Part shown: positions 1-5,367 of the stretch, piece after piece
Position numbering within the stretch: position 1 is the stretch's first letter
How the letters are laid out: the number at the start of each line of letters is the position of its first letter
Assembly: GCA_035565675.1 (NCBI GenBank)
Contig: DATMSA010000166.1
Span: 1-11,175 of the forward strand
DNA: 11,175 bases
Source: Capillimicrobium sp035565675
GTDB taxonomy: Bacteria > Actinomycetota > Thermoleophilia > Solirubrobacterales > Solirubrobacteraceae
Direction: 5' to 3'
The notes under the pieces: model-generated
What the model saw: the letters and a program-made list of their open reading frames with translations, nothing else
Told to the model about the DNA's origin: nothing
The model's database searches: none
Made by a program: the position numbers and the translations under genes

Positions 1-166
1 TGGCGAGCTCGCGCGGGATCGTCGCCTGCTCGAACCAGTCGCCGACGTTCGGGACCACCCGGTCGGCGACGAACGCGCGCACGGTGTCGCGGATGGCGCG
101 CTCCTCGTCGGAGAGCGACGCGTCGAGATCGAGGAAGTCGGTGGGACGGACGGCGGAGGCGGACAC
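1..166 (-). CDS. gcdH: Acyl-CoA dehydrogenase, glutaryl-CoA dehydrogenase-like (5' part only)
   Basis: Only the first 55 codons are in the window; the gene continues past the left edge. From GTG at 166 the protein begins MSASAVRPTDFLDLDASLSD and continues with EERAIRDTVRAFVADRV and then GDWFEQATIPRELA. This is the N-terminal helical start of the acyl-CoA dehydrogenase fold, and the DFLDLD...LSDEER...DWFE pattern is the one I associate with glutaryl-CoA dehydrogenases. That family oxidatively decarboxylates glutaryl-CoA to crotonyl-CoA with FAD in the cytoplasm. The start has a purine-rich AAAGGG about 8 bases upstream, the clearest Shine-Dalgarno-like site near a transcription-unit start in this window. 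The divergent CoA-transferase supports a glutarate/lysine/tryptophan degradation role. The catalytic base and FAD-binding residues lie outside the window, so substrate assignment is inference; another short or branched acyl-CoA dehydrogenase is possible. Confidence 0.65.
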   Translation of the reverse strand, partial: MSASAVRPTDFLDLDASLSDEERAIRDTVRAFVADRVVPNVGDWFEQATIPRELA

Positions 167-207
167 GGAGCAGACCCTTTTTCGATTTTCGATTATCGTT
201 GCAGACG
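167..207. promoter_or_regulatory. Divergent AT-rich promoter/operator between acyl-CoA dehydrogenase and CoA-transferase
   Basis: This 41-base spacer is the most AT-rich spot in the window. It holds a perfect 7-base tandem direct repeat TTCGATT at 181-187 and 188-194. A 9-base palindrome CGAT-T-ATCG at 190-198 overlaps the second copy. A -10-like TATCGT lies at 194-199 on the plus strand, 8 bases before GTG 208, which fits leaderless transcription of the CoA-transferase. On the minus strand the same segment reads GATAAT, a plausible -10 for the dehydrogenase. Both promoters and the repeats therefore lie on top of one another, as expected if one regulator controls both genes. The regulator is not in the window and the operator role is inference. 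Confidence 0.45.
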
Positions 208-1371
208 GTGCCCCCGCTGGACAACCTCCTCGTCCTCGACTTCTCCCGCGTCCTCGCCGGACCGCTGTCCACGATGCTGCTCGCCGACTTCGGCGCGACC
301 GTCGTCAAGGTCGAGCGCCCGGGCACCGGCGACGACACCCGCGCCTGGGGCCCGCCCTACGCGCCCGACGGCACGGCGACCTACTTCCTGTCGGTCAACC
401 GCAACAAGCACAGCGTCGTCGCCGACCTCCAGGACGAGGCCGACCTCGACGCCGTCCGCGCCCTCGCGCGCCGCGCCGACGTCGTCGTCGAGAACTTCCG
501 TCCCGGCGTGATGGCGCGCCTCGGGCTCGACCACGCCGCGCTCGCCGCCGAGAACCCGCGGCTGATCACCTGCTCGATCAGCGCGTTCGGCACCGGCGAG
601 GGCGCGACGATGCCCGGCTACGACCTGCTCGTGCAGGCGGTCGGCGGCCTGATGAGCATCACCGGCCCCGCCGACGGCGAGCCGCAGAAGGTCGGCGTCG
701 CGCTCGTCGACGTCGTCGCGGGGCTGTTCGCCACCGTCGGGATCCTCACCGCGCTGCGCCACCGCGACGCCACCGGCGAGGGCCAGCACGTCGAGGTCGA
801 CCTGCTCAGCGCGCTGCTGGCCGCGCTCGTCAACCAGGCGTCGGCCGCCACCGCGGGCGGGGTCGTCGCCACGCGGATGGGCAACGCGCACCCGAGCATC
901 GCGCCCTACGAGCTGCTGCGCGCGGACGGCGGCGAGCTCGTCCTCGCCGTCGGCAACGACCGCCAGTTCGCCGCCCTCTGCGACGTGCTCGACCTGCCCG
1001 GCCTGGCCACCGACCCCGACTTCGCCACCAACGCCGCGCGCGTCGCCAACCGCGACCGCCTGCGCGCGCTGCTGGAGGAGCGCCTCGCCCGCCGCACGCC
1101 GGGCGAGTGGGTGCCCGACCTGCTGGCCGCGCGCGTCCCCGCCGGCGAGGTCCACGACATCGCCGGCGCGCTGGAGCTCGCGACGCGGCTCGGGCTGGAG
1201 CCGATCGTCGAGCTGCCGGGCGCCGACGGCGCGGCCGTGCCGCTCGTCCGCAACCCGATCCGCCTGTCGCGCACCCCCGCGCGCTACGCGAGTGCGCCCC
1301 CGCCGCTGGGCCCGCCGATCGGGCAGGCCGGCGACGTCACTTCAGCAGGCGCGACAGGCGACGGTCCTTGA
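208..1371 (+). CDS. CaiB/BaiF family (class III) CoA-transferase, probably glutarate-activating
   Basis: This 387-residue protein moves CoA between carboxylic acids through an aspartyl-CoA intermediate. From GTG 208 it begins MPPLDNLLVLDFSRVLAGP, the usual family opening PLxGxxVLDxSRVLAGP. VKVERPGTGDDTR, SVNRNK and VVENFRPG follow, and then the KVGVALVDVVAG segment, whose Asp (about residue 168) matches the catalytic Asp of formyl-CoA transferase. A TTG start at 199 is possible, but GTG 208 fits the family N-terminus and has TATCGT 8 bases before it. The divergent glutaryl-CoA dehydrogenase-like gene suggests succinyl-CoA:glutarate CoA-transferase activity (inference). The C-terminus is odd: where relatives usually read PPLLGEH..., this one reads PPPLGPPIGQAG and a short Gly/Ala-rich tail, and its last 35 bases overlap the convergent glycosylase gene. 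Family assignment is secure; the substrate is not. Confidence 0.93.
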   Translation: MPPLDNLLVLDFSRVLAGPLSTMLLADFGATVVKVERPGTGDDTRAWGPPYAPDGTATYFLSVNRNKHSVVADLQDEADLDAVRALARRADVVVENFRPGVMARLGLDHAALAAENPRLITCSISAFGTGEGATMPGYDLLVQAVGGLMSITGPADGEPQKVGVALVDVVAGLFATVGILTALRHRDATGEGQHVEVDLLSALLAALVNQASAATAGGVVATRMGNAHPSIAPYELLRADGGELVLAVGNDRQFAALCDVLDLPGLATDPDFATNAARVANRDRLRALLEERLARRTPGEWVPDLLAARVPAGEVHDIAGALELATRLGLEPIVELPGADGAAVPLVRNPIRLSRTPARYASAPPPLGPPIGQAGDVTSAGATGDGP

Positions 1372-2185
1372 GGACCTTCCCGCCGGTCTGCTCGGCGGGG
1401 CAGTAGCACATGACGTAGTCCTCGTAGTGGACGGCCTCGATCGTCGTCCCGCAGCGCGGGCACGGCTCGCCCTGGTGGCGATGGACGAGGAGCGGCAGCG
1501 GCAGCTTGTCGGGGATCGGGATGTGCACGACCTCCTCGTAGTGCTCGATCGCCGCCTCGAGCGTCTCGACGATCGCGGCCCGCAGCGCCTGGGCCTCGTC
1601 GTCGCCGAGGTCGTCGCCGCGCTTGAACGGCGACAGGCGCGCCCGCCACAGGATCTCGTCGACCCACGAGCGGCCGATCCCCGCGATGACGCGCTGGTCG
1701 CGCAGCAGCGTGTGCAGCGGCCGCGGCGCGGACAGCAGCTCGCGCAGGTCCTCCGGCGGCTCCGGCCACGCCTCCGGGCCGAGCGTGGCGATCGCGTCGT
1801 CGGCCTCCAGGTCGCCGTCGCGCAGCACCTTCACCCACGCGGCCTGCCTGGTCCCGAACTCGCGCAGGCGCAGCTCGCGCCCGTCGTCGATGCGCACCAG
1901 CAGCCGCGACGTGCGGTCGCGCAGCGAGGCGCGCTTGTCGTAGAGCTGCAGGCGCCCGGCCGACATCAGGTGGATGAGGACGTGCAGGTCGCCCTCGACG
2001 TCGACGACGAGGTGCTTGCCGATGCGGCGCACGCCCTCGAGCGCCCGGCCGTCGAGCGCGTTCAGCGGAGGGTCGAACGTCTTCAGGGCGTTCAGCCCGG
2101 GGGCCATGGTCGACTCGACGACGGCGCCGCGCAGGGCCGCGTCCAGCCGCCGCGCGGTGATCTCGACCTCGGGCAGCTCGGGCAT
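1337..2185 (-). CDS. Fpg/Nei family DNA glycosylase with atypical zinc finger
   Basis: This 282-residue base-excision repair enzyme would remove oxidised bases and nick the abasic site. The MPELPEVE start carries the N-terminal Pro nucleophile and following Glu, which must sit right after Met and so fix the start. Lys57 in RIGKHL matches the conserved lysine. The helix-two-turn-helix reads AGIGRSWVDEILW, with Arg172 where most Fpg/Nei proteins have the phosphate-binding Asn of GxGNxY. The C-terminal finger has C242-x2-C245 but then C260-x-C262, and the usual fourth Cys position is Glu265; the usual Arg of the finger hairpin is also missing. With HLMSAG instead of HLGMSG, this marks a divergent lineage rather than canonical MutM. 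No Shine-Dalgarno site is seen; TACTCT lies 8 bases before ATG. The gene follows the secreted-protein gene by 24 bases and overlaps the CoA-transferase end. Lesion preference cannot be told. Confidence 0.9.
   Translation of the reverse strand: MPELPEVEITARRLDAALRGAVVESTMAPGLNALKTFDPPLNALDGRALEGVRRIGKHLVVDVEGDLHVLIHLMSAGRLQLYDKRASLRDRTSRLLVRIDDGRELRLREFGTRQAAWVKVLRDGDLEADDAIATLGPEAWPEPPEDLRELLSAPRPLHTLLRDQRVIAGIGRSWVDEILWRARLSPFKRGDDLGDDEAQALRAAIVETLEAAIEHYEEVVHIPIPDKLPLPLLVHRHQGEPCPRCGTTIEAVHYEDYVMCYCPAEQTGGKVLKDRRLSRLLK
1363..1376. repeat. Inverted repeat GGTCCTTGAGGACC spanning the CoA-transferase stop
   Basis: This is a perfect 14-base inverted repeat, able to form a 5-bp GC-rich stem (GGTCC/GGACC) with a TTGA loop. 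The loop contains the TGA stop codon of the CoA-transferase, and the whole element lies inside the 3' coding end of the convergent glycosylase gene. No U-tract follows on either side. It could help end or stall transcription in the convergent overlap, but it is short and may be coincidental. Confidence 0.3.
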
Positions 2186-2193
2186 GGACAGCG

Positions 2194-2199
2194 AGAGTA
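2194..2199 (-). promoter_or_regulatory. -10-like TACTCT for a leaderless glycosylase transcript
   Basis: On the minus strand GGGTACTCT is followed by 8 bases (CGCTGTCC) and the ATG at 2185. The hexamer matches the actinobacterial -10 consensus TANNNT at the spacing of leaderless promoters, and no purine-rich ribosome site is present. It sits in the 24-base gap after the upstream gene's stop, so the glycosylase could be transcribed alone. Confidence 0.45.
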
Positions 2200-2209
2200 C
2201 CCCGAGCGC

Positions 2210-3403
2210 TCAGCGCGCCGGGCGCGGCAGGCGCAGCGCGACGAGCTGGCGGTTGATCCGCTGCCCGCCCCCGGCCCGCGTCGTGCGCACGGTCACGAGC
2301 GCCCGCGTGCGGCGCACGCCGCGCCGCTGGGCCGCGGCCAGCCACGCGCGCGGCACCGTGAACCGGATGCGGCGCGCCGCCCCGTCGGGGATGTCGACCC
2401 CGGCGAAGCGGGCGAGCACCACGCGCGGCCCCCGCGCCGAGGGCGGCGTCGCGCCGGGCGCCCGGCGGGCGCGCAGCGCGCCGGCCACCGTGCAGTCGCG
2501 GCCCCGCGGGCAGCGGACGGTGAGCACGCCGCGCCCGCGGCGCGAGAGCGTCACCGGCGCGACCACGCTGGCGCCGCGCACGCGGTCGCCCCCACCGCCG
2601 GGGCCCGCGGACCCGTCGTCGCCGCCGGAGCCGCCGTCGCCGCCGGCGGGGTTCGGCGTGCCGGTCGGCGGCACCGACGGAGCCGGGGCCGGAGCCGGCC
2701 CGGGCGCGCTGCGCACGCCGAACGGCTCGTCGTCGATCGAGGGCAGGAACGTGGCGAACCCGCTGAAGCTCGCGCGCGCGAAGTGGACGCCGGGATCGCC
2801 GGGCGCCCGCGTGGCGCAGGTTGCGGTCCCGTCGGCGCGCAGCGGCACGTCCTGGCAGCCGGCGACCGGCTCGAAGCCGTCGAGCACGAAGTCGACGGTC
2901 CCGCCGCCCGGGTTCGGCGCCACCGACGCCGTCCACGTCATCGCCCCGCCGGCGACGACCGGGTCCGGCGTGGCCTGGATCGTCGTGACGGTCAGCGTCC
3001 CGGTGCCGGTCCCCGTGAGAGCCGCGGTGTGCGGGCTGCCGGGCGCGTTGTCGGTGATCTGCAGCGTGGCGGTCTTCACGCCCGGCGACGTCGGCGTGAA
3101 CGACACGTTCAGCAGGCAGAAGTCGCCCGGCAGGATCTGGGGCTGGCAGCCGGCCGGGTCCGACCAGAAGTCGCCGGCGTCGGGGCCCGTGATCGCGATC
3201 GCGCTGACCTCGAGCGGGGTCGTCCCGTCGTTGACGATCTGGAAGAGCCAGAACCAGGTCTCGCCGACCTGCCACGCGCCGAAGTCGTGCTGGAGCGGCT
3301 CGATGTCGGCGGTGGGCGTGGCGGCGGCGGGCGCCGCGGGAAGGGCGACCAGGGCGGCGAGCGCGGCGAGCGCGAGGCGCCGGAGCGGGCGGAGTCGGGG
3401 CAT
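2210..3403 (-). CDS. Secreted choice-of-anchor D / Ig-like protein
   Basis: This 397-residue predicted exported protein has no clear enzymatic function. Residues 1-28 form a signal peptide: Arg-rich start, Ala/Leu core, then a PAAPAAATP cleavage region. Residues about 33-135 resemble a choice-of-anchor D/ASH-type beta domain (HDFGAWQVGETW, VNDGTTPLEVSAI, LNVSFTPTSPGVKTATLQI, ALTGTGTG). Residues about 138-230 look like a bacterial Ig-like repeat (TPDPVVAGGAMTWTASV, GGGTVDFVLDG). A Pro/Gly/Asp linker (about 233-275) leads to a third beta-rich domain (about 277-390, LSRRGRGVLTVRCPRGRDC). Each domain holds one nearby Cys pair (C86/C96, C183/C196, C298/C304), consistent with disulfides outside the cell. 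No LPXTG, lipobox or C-terminal membrane helix is seen. A variant -10, TGATCT, lies 7 bases before ATG. The gene is divergent from the flavoprotein gene and may be co-transcribed with the glycosylase. Role unknown; adhesion or cell-surface scaffolding is conceivable. Confidence 0.8.
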   Translation of the reverse strand: MPRLRPLRRLALAALAALVALPAAPAAATPTADIEPLQHDFGAWQVGETWFWLFQIVNDGTTPLEVSAIAITGPDAGDFWSDPAGCQPQILPGDFCLLNVSFTPTSPGVKTATLQITDNAPGSPHTAALTGTGTGTLTVTTIQATPDPVVAGGAMTWTASVAPNPGGGTVDFVLDGFEPVAGCQDVPLRADGTATCATRAPGDPGVHFARASFSGFATFLPSIDDEPFGVRSAPGPAPAPAPSVPPTGTPNPAGGDGGSGGDDGSAGPGGGGDRVRGASVVAPVTLSRRGRGVLTVRCPRGRDCTVAGALRARRAPGATPPSARGPRVVLARFAGVDIPDGAARRIRFTVPRAWLAAAQRRGVRRTRALVTVRTTRAGGGQRINRQLVALRLPRPAR

Positions 3404-3488
3404 CGGGCGCAGATCAGATCACAGCGCCGCCGCCCGCGGCAACGGCGCCCGACGTGCACCGGGGCGGGGCGGCGGGTACGGTGGCCAG
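3404..3488. promoter_or_regulatory. Divergent promoter region between secreted protein and flavoprotein genes
   Basis: This 85-base spacer is GC-rich in its middle. On the plus strand GGGTACGGT (hexamer TACGGT at 3477-3482) lies 6 bases before ATG 3489, a leaderless-type -10. On the minus strand TGATCT (3416-3411), part of the tandem TGATCTGATCT, lies 7 bases before ATG 3403; its second base departs from TANNNT, so it is a weaker candidate. No convincing -35 boxes or operator are seen. Confidence 0.4.
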
Positions 3489-4847
3489 ATGACCCGGCGA
3501 CTGGCGGTGATCGGCGGCGACGCCGCGGGCATGAGCGCCGCCGCGACCGCGCGACGCCGCGACCGCGACCTCGACATCGTCGCGTTCGAGCGCGGGGGCC
3601 ACACGTCCTACAGCGCCTGCGGGATCCCGTACTTCGTCGCCGGCCTCGTCGACGAGGTGGGCGACCTCGTCGCGCGCTCGCCCGTCGAGCACCGCGCCCG
3701 CGGGATCGACGTGCGGATCCGCCACGAGGTGGTGGCGATCGACCTCGCCGCCCGGGAGCTGACCGTCCGCGACCTCAACGCCCGGCGCGAGCTCCGCGAG
3801 CCGTTCGACGAGGTCCTGGTCGCCACGGGCGCGGCCGCGACGCCGCCGCCGGTGCCGGGCGTGGAGGCGACCGAGGCGGCGCGCACGATCGACGCCGGCG
3901 AGCGCCTGCGCGACCAGGTGCTGCGCGGCGGCGACGACGCGGTGGTGGTCGGCGGCGGCTACATCGGCCTGGAGATGGCCGAGGCGCTCGTGATGCGCGG
4001 GCTGCGGGTGACGCTGCTCGACCGCGCCCCGCAGCTCATGACGACGCTCGACCCCGACATCGCCGCGCTCGTCCAGGACGCCGCCGAGGGCAAGGGCATC
4101 CGGGTGCTGCTGAGCGTCGACGTCGAGGAGATCCTGCTCGACGACGGCGGCCGCCCGCGCGGGGTGCGCACCTCCGACGGCGACCTGCCGGCCGCGCACG
4201 TCGTCGTCGCGACCGGGGTGCGCCCCGAGGTGCGGATCGCCCGGGAGGCGGGCCTGACCATCGGCGAGTCCGGCGCGCTGGCCGTCGACGACCACCAGCG
4301 CTGTCCCGGCCACGACGGCGTGTGGGCCGCCGGCGACTGCGTCGAGTCCCACCACCGGCTGCTGGACCGGCCGGTGAACGTGCAGCTCGGCACGCACGCC
4401 AACAAGCAGGGCCGGATCGCCGGCACGAACATCACCGGCGGCGACCTCGCGTTCCCCGGCGTGCTGGGCACCGCGATCTCGCGCATCTGCTCGCGCGAGA
4501 TCGCACGCACCGGCCTCAACGAGCGCGAGGCCGCCGACGCCGGCCTCGACGTCCTCGCCACGACCGTGGAGACCGACACCCGCGCGGGCTACTTCCCCGG
4601 CTCGGCGCCGATGTGGGTCAAGCTCGTCGCGGCCCGCGACGACCACCGCCTGCTCGGCGCCCAGATCGTCGGCGCCCCGACCGCCGGCAAGCGCATCGAC
4701 ACGTTCGCGACCGCGATCTGGACCGGGCTCACCGTCGACGAGCTGCAGTGGGTGGACCTGTCCTACGCGCCGCCGATGTCGGGCGTCCTGGACCCGGTGC
4801 TCGTCGCCGCGCGGGCGAGCGCGAGCGCGCTGGCGCGCGCGGCGTAG
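3489..4847 (+). CDS. FAD-dependent disulfide reductase, CoA-disulfide reductase / NADH oxidase family
   Basis: This is a 452-residue cytoplasmic flavoprotein of the single-cysteine pyridine nucleotide-disulfide reductase group. The FAD site begins AVIGGDAAGMSAA (about 6-18). Cys44 in SYSACGIPYF is the redox-active cysteine that forms a mixed disulfide with CoA or a persulfide in this family. The NAD(P)H site is VVVGGGYIGLEMAEAL (about 152-167), ending in DRAPQ, which looks more like NADH than NADPH binding. GVWAAGDCVE (about 277-286) is the second FAD motif. The C-terminal dimerisation domain keeps Y368 (GYFPGS) and Y426 (SYAPPMSGVLDPV), matching the tyrosine pair that acts across the dimer in CoA-disulfide reductases. 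Likely reactions are NAD(P)H-dependent reduction of CoA disulfide or persulfide, or O2 reduction. No rhodanese domain or partner is nearby. TACGGT 6 bases upstream supports this ATG. Family secure, exact substrate open. Confidence 0.92.
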   Translation: MTRRLAVIGGDAAGMSAAATARRRDRDLDIVAFERGGHTSYSACGIPYFVAGLVDEVGDLVARSPVEHRARGIDVRIRHEVVAIDLAARELTVRDLNARRELREPFDEVLVATGAAATPPPVPGVEATEAARTIDAGERLRDQVLRGGDDAVVVGGGYIGLEMAEALVMRGLRVTLLDRAPQLMTTLDPDIAALVQDAAEGKGIRVLLSVDVEEILLDDGGRPRGVRTSDGDLPAAHVVVATGVRPEVRIAREAGLTIGESGALAVDDHQRCPGHDGVWAAGDCVESHHRLLDRPVNVQLGTHANKQGRIAGTNITGGDLAFPGVLGTAISRICSREIARTGLNEREAADAGLDVLATTVETDTRAGYFPGSAPMWVKLVAARDDHRLLGAQIVGAPTAGKRIDTFATAIWTGLTVDELQWVDLSYAPPMSGVLDPVLVAARASASALARAA

Positions 4848-4865
4848 GCGCCGGGCTCAGGCGCC
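4847..4865. terminator. Possible bidirectional hairpin between convergent genes
   Basis: Two copies of the self-complementary hexamer GGCGCC (4847-4852 and 4860-4865) flank GGGCTCA and can form a 6-bp all-GC stem with a 7-base loop. The element covers the 9-base gap between the convergent flavoprotein and SixA genes and touches both stop codons. No U-tract is present, so it would be a weak or non-canonical terminator. In such GC-rich DNA, chance is a real alternative. Confidence 0.35.
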
Positions 4866-5330
4866 GGCCAGCAGCGCCAGCTCGCGCGGCTGCAGCAGCG
4901 TCATCAGCTCGCCCCGGCTGCCGCGCATGCGGATCCCGGCGATCGCGCCCTTGCGCAGCTCGACCCGCGCGCCGGTGAGGTCGTGGACGACCTGCTCGAA
5001 GTCGGGGTTGTGGCCGACCAGGAGCGTGCGCCGGTCGCCGTCGACGGCCACGAGCTCGAGCGCCTCGTCGCTCGTGAACCCCCCGGCCAGCGGCCGGTGC
5101 TCGACCGGCTCGACACCGAGCGCCTCGCAGGCGAGGACCGCGGTGTCCCAGGCGCGCACCTTCGGGCTGGCGAACACGACGTGGATCGGCAGCTCCAGCG
5201 CCGCCAGCGCCCGGCCGGCGGCGCGCGACTGCTCCTCGCCGCGCGGCGTCAGGCGGCGGTCGGCGTCGTCGTCGCGCGCGTCGTGGGGCTCCGCCTCGCC
5301 GTGACGGAGCAGCCAGAGCTGCCGGGCCAT
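4857..5330 (-). CDS. sixA: SixA-type phosphohistidine phosphatase (histidine phosphatase superfamily)
   Basis: This 157-residue cytoplasmic protein has close to the usual SixA length. LLRHGEAEP (residues 7-15) carries the RHG motif, with His10 as the residue phosphorylated in catalysis. RRLTPRGEEQS (25-35) and ASPKVRAWDTA (54-64, Arg59) are the conserved SixA segments. LLVGHNPDFE (103-112, His107) supplies the second catalytic histidine. E. coli SixA removes phosphate from a histidine on a phosphotransfer protein; related small actinobacterial proteins act on unknown phospho-substrates. The start has no Shine-Dalgarno site, but GGGTAGCCT ends 7 bases before the ATG. It lies 37 bases downstream of the secreted hydrolase gene on the same strand and converges on the flavoprotein gene; neither neighbour suggests a target. 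The family call is firm; a phosphohistidine substrate is inferred from the family. Confidence 0.88.
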   Translation of the reverse strand: MARQLWLLRHGEAEPHDARDDDADRRLTPRGEEQSRAAGRALAALELPIHVVFASPKVRAWDTAVLACEALGVEPVEHRPLAGGFTSDEALELVAVDGDRRTLLVGHNPDFEQVVHDLTGARVELRKGAIAGIRMRGSRGELMTLLQPRELALLAGA

Positions 5331-5337
5331 GGGCGCG

Positions 5338-5343
5338 AGGCTA
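5338..5343 (-). promoter_or_regulatory. -10-like TAGCCT for a leaderless sixA transcript
   Basis: On the minus strand GGGTAGCCT is followed by CGCGCCC (7 bases) and then the ATG at 5330. It fits TANNNT at leaderless spacing and lies in the 37-base gap after the hydrolase stop, so sixA may be transcribed independently. No -35 box is evident. Confidence 0.45.
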
Positions 5344-5367
5344 CCCGCCCGGCCCGGCGACCGGTGC

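Noticed and set aside
199..207. TTG at 199 as the CoA-transferase start
   Set aside because: It is only three codons upstream of GTG 208, has no ribosome site, and would place the -10-like TATCGT inside the start codon. The family N-terminus fits GTG 208.
1290..1371. Frameshift explaining the odd CoA-transferase C-terminus
   Set aside because: Neither alternative frame in this stretch encodes the expected GEH-type ending, so a simple recent frameshift is not supported.
2580..2700. Possible tandem DNA repeat in the GC-rich stretch inside the secreted protein gene
   Set aside because: It is a Pro/Gly/Asp-rich linker with irregular codon-level similarity and no constant period.
1284..4978. Very long open frames (over 600 and over 1200 codons) covering this region on both strands
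   Set aside because: They are rich in Arg, Ala, Pro and Gly with no recognisable motifs and lie over genes with clear family signatures. Stop codons are scarce in out-of-phase frames at this GC content.
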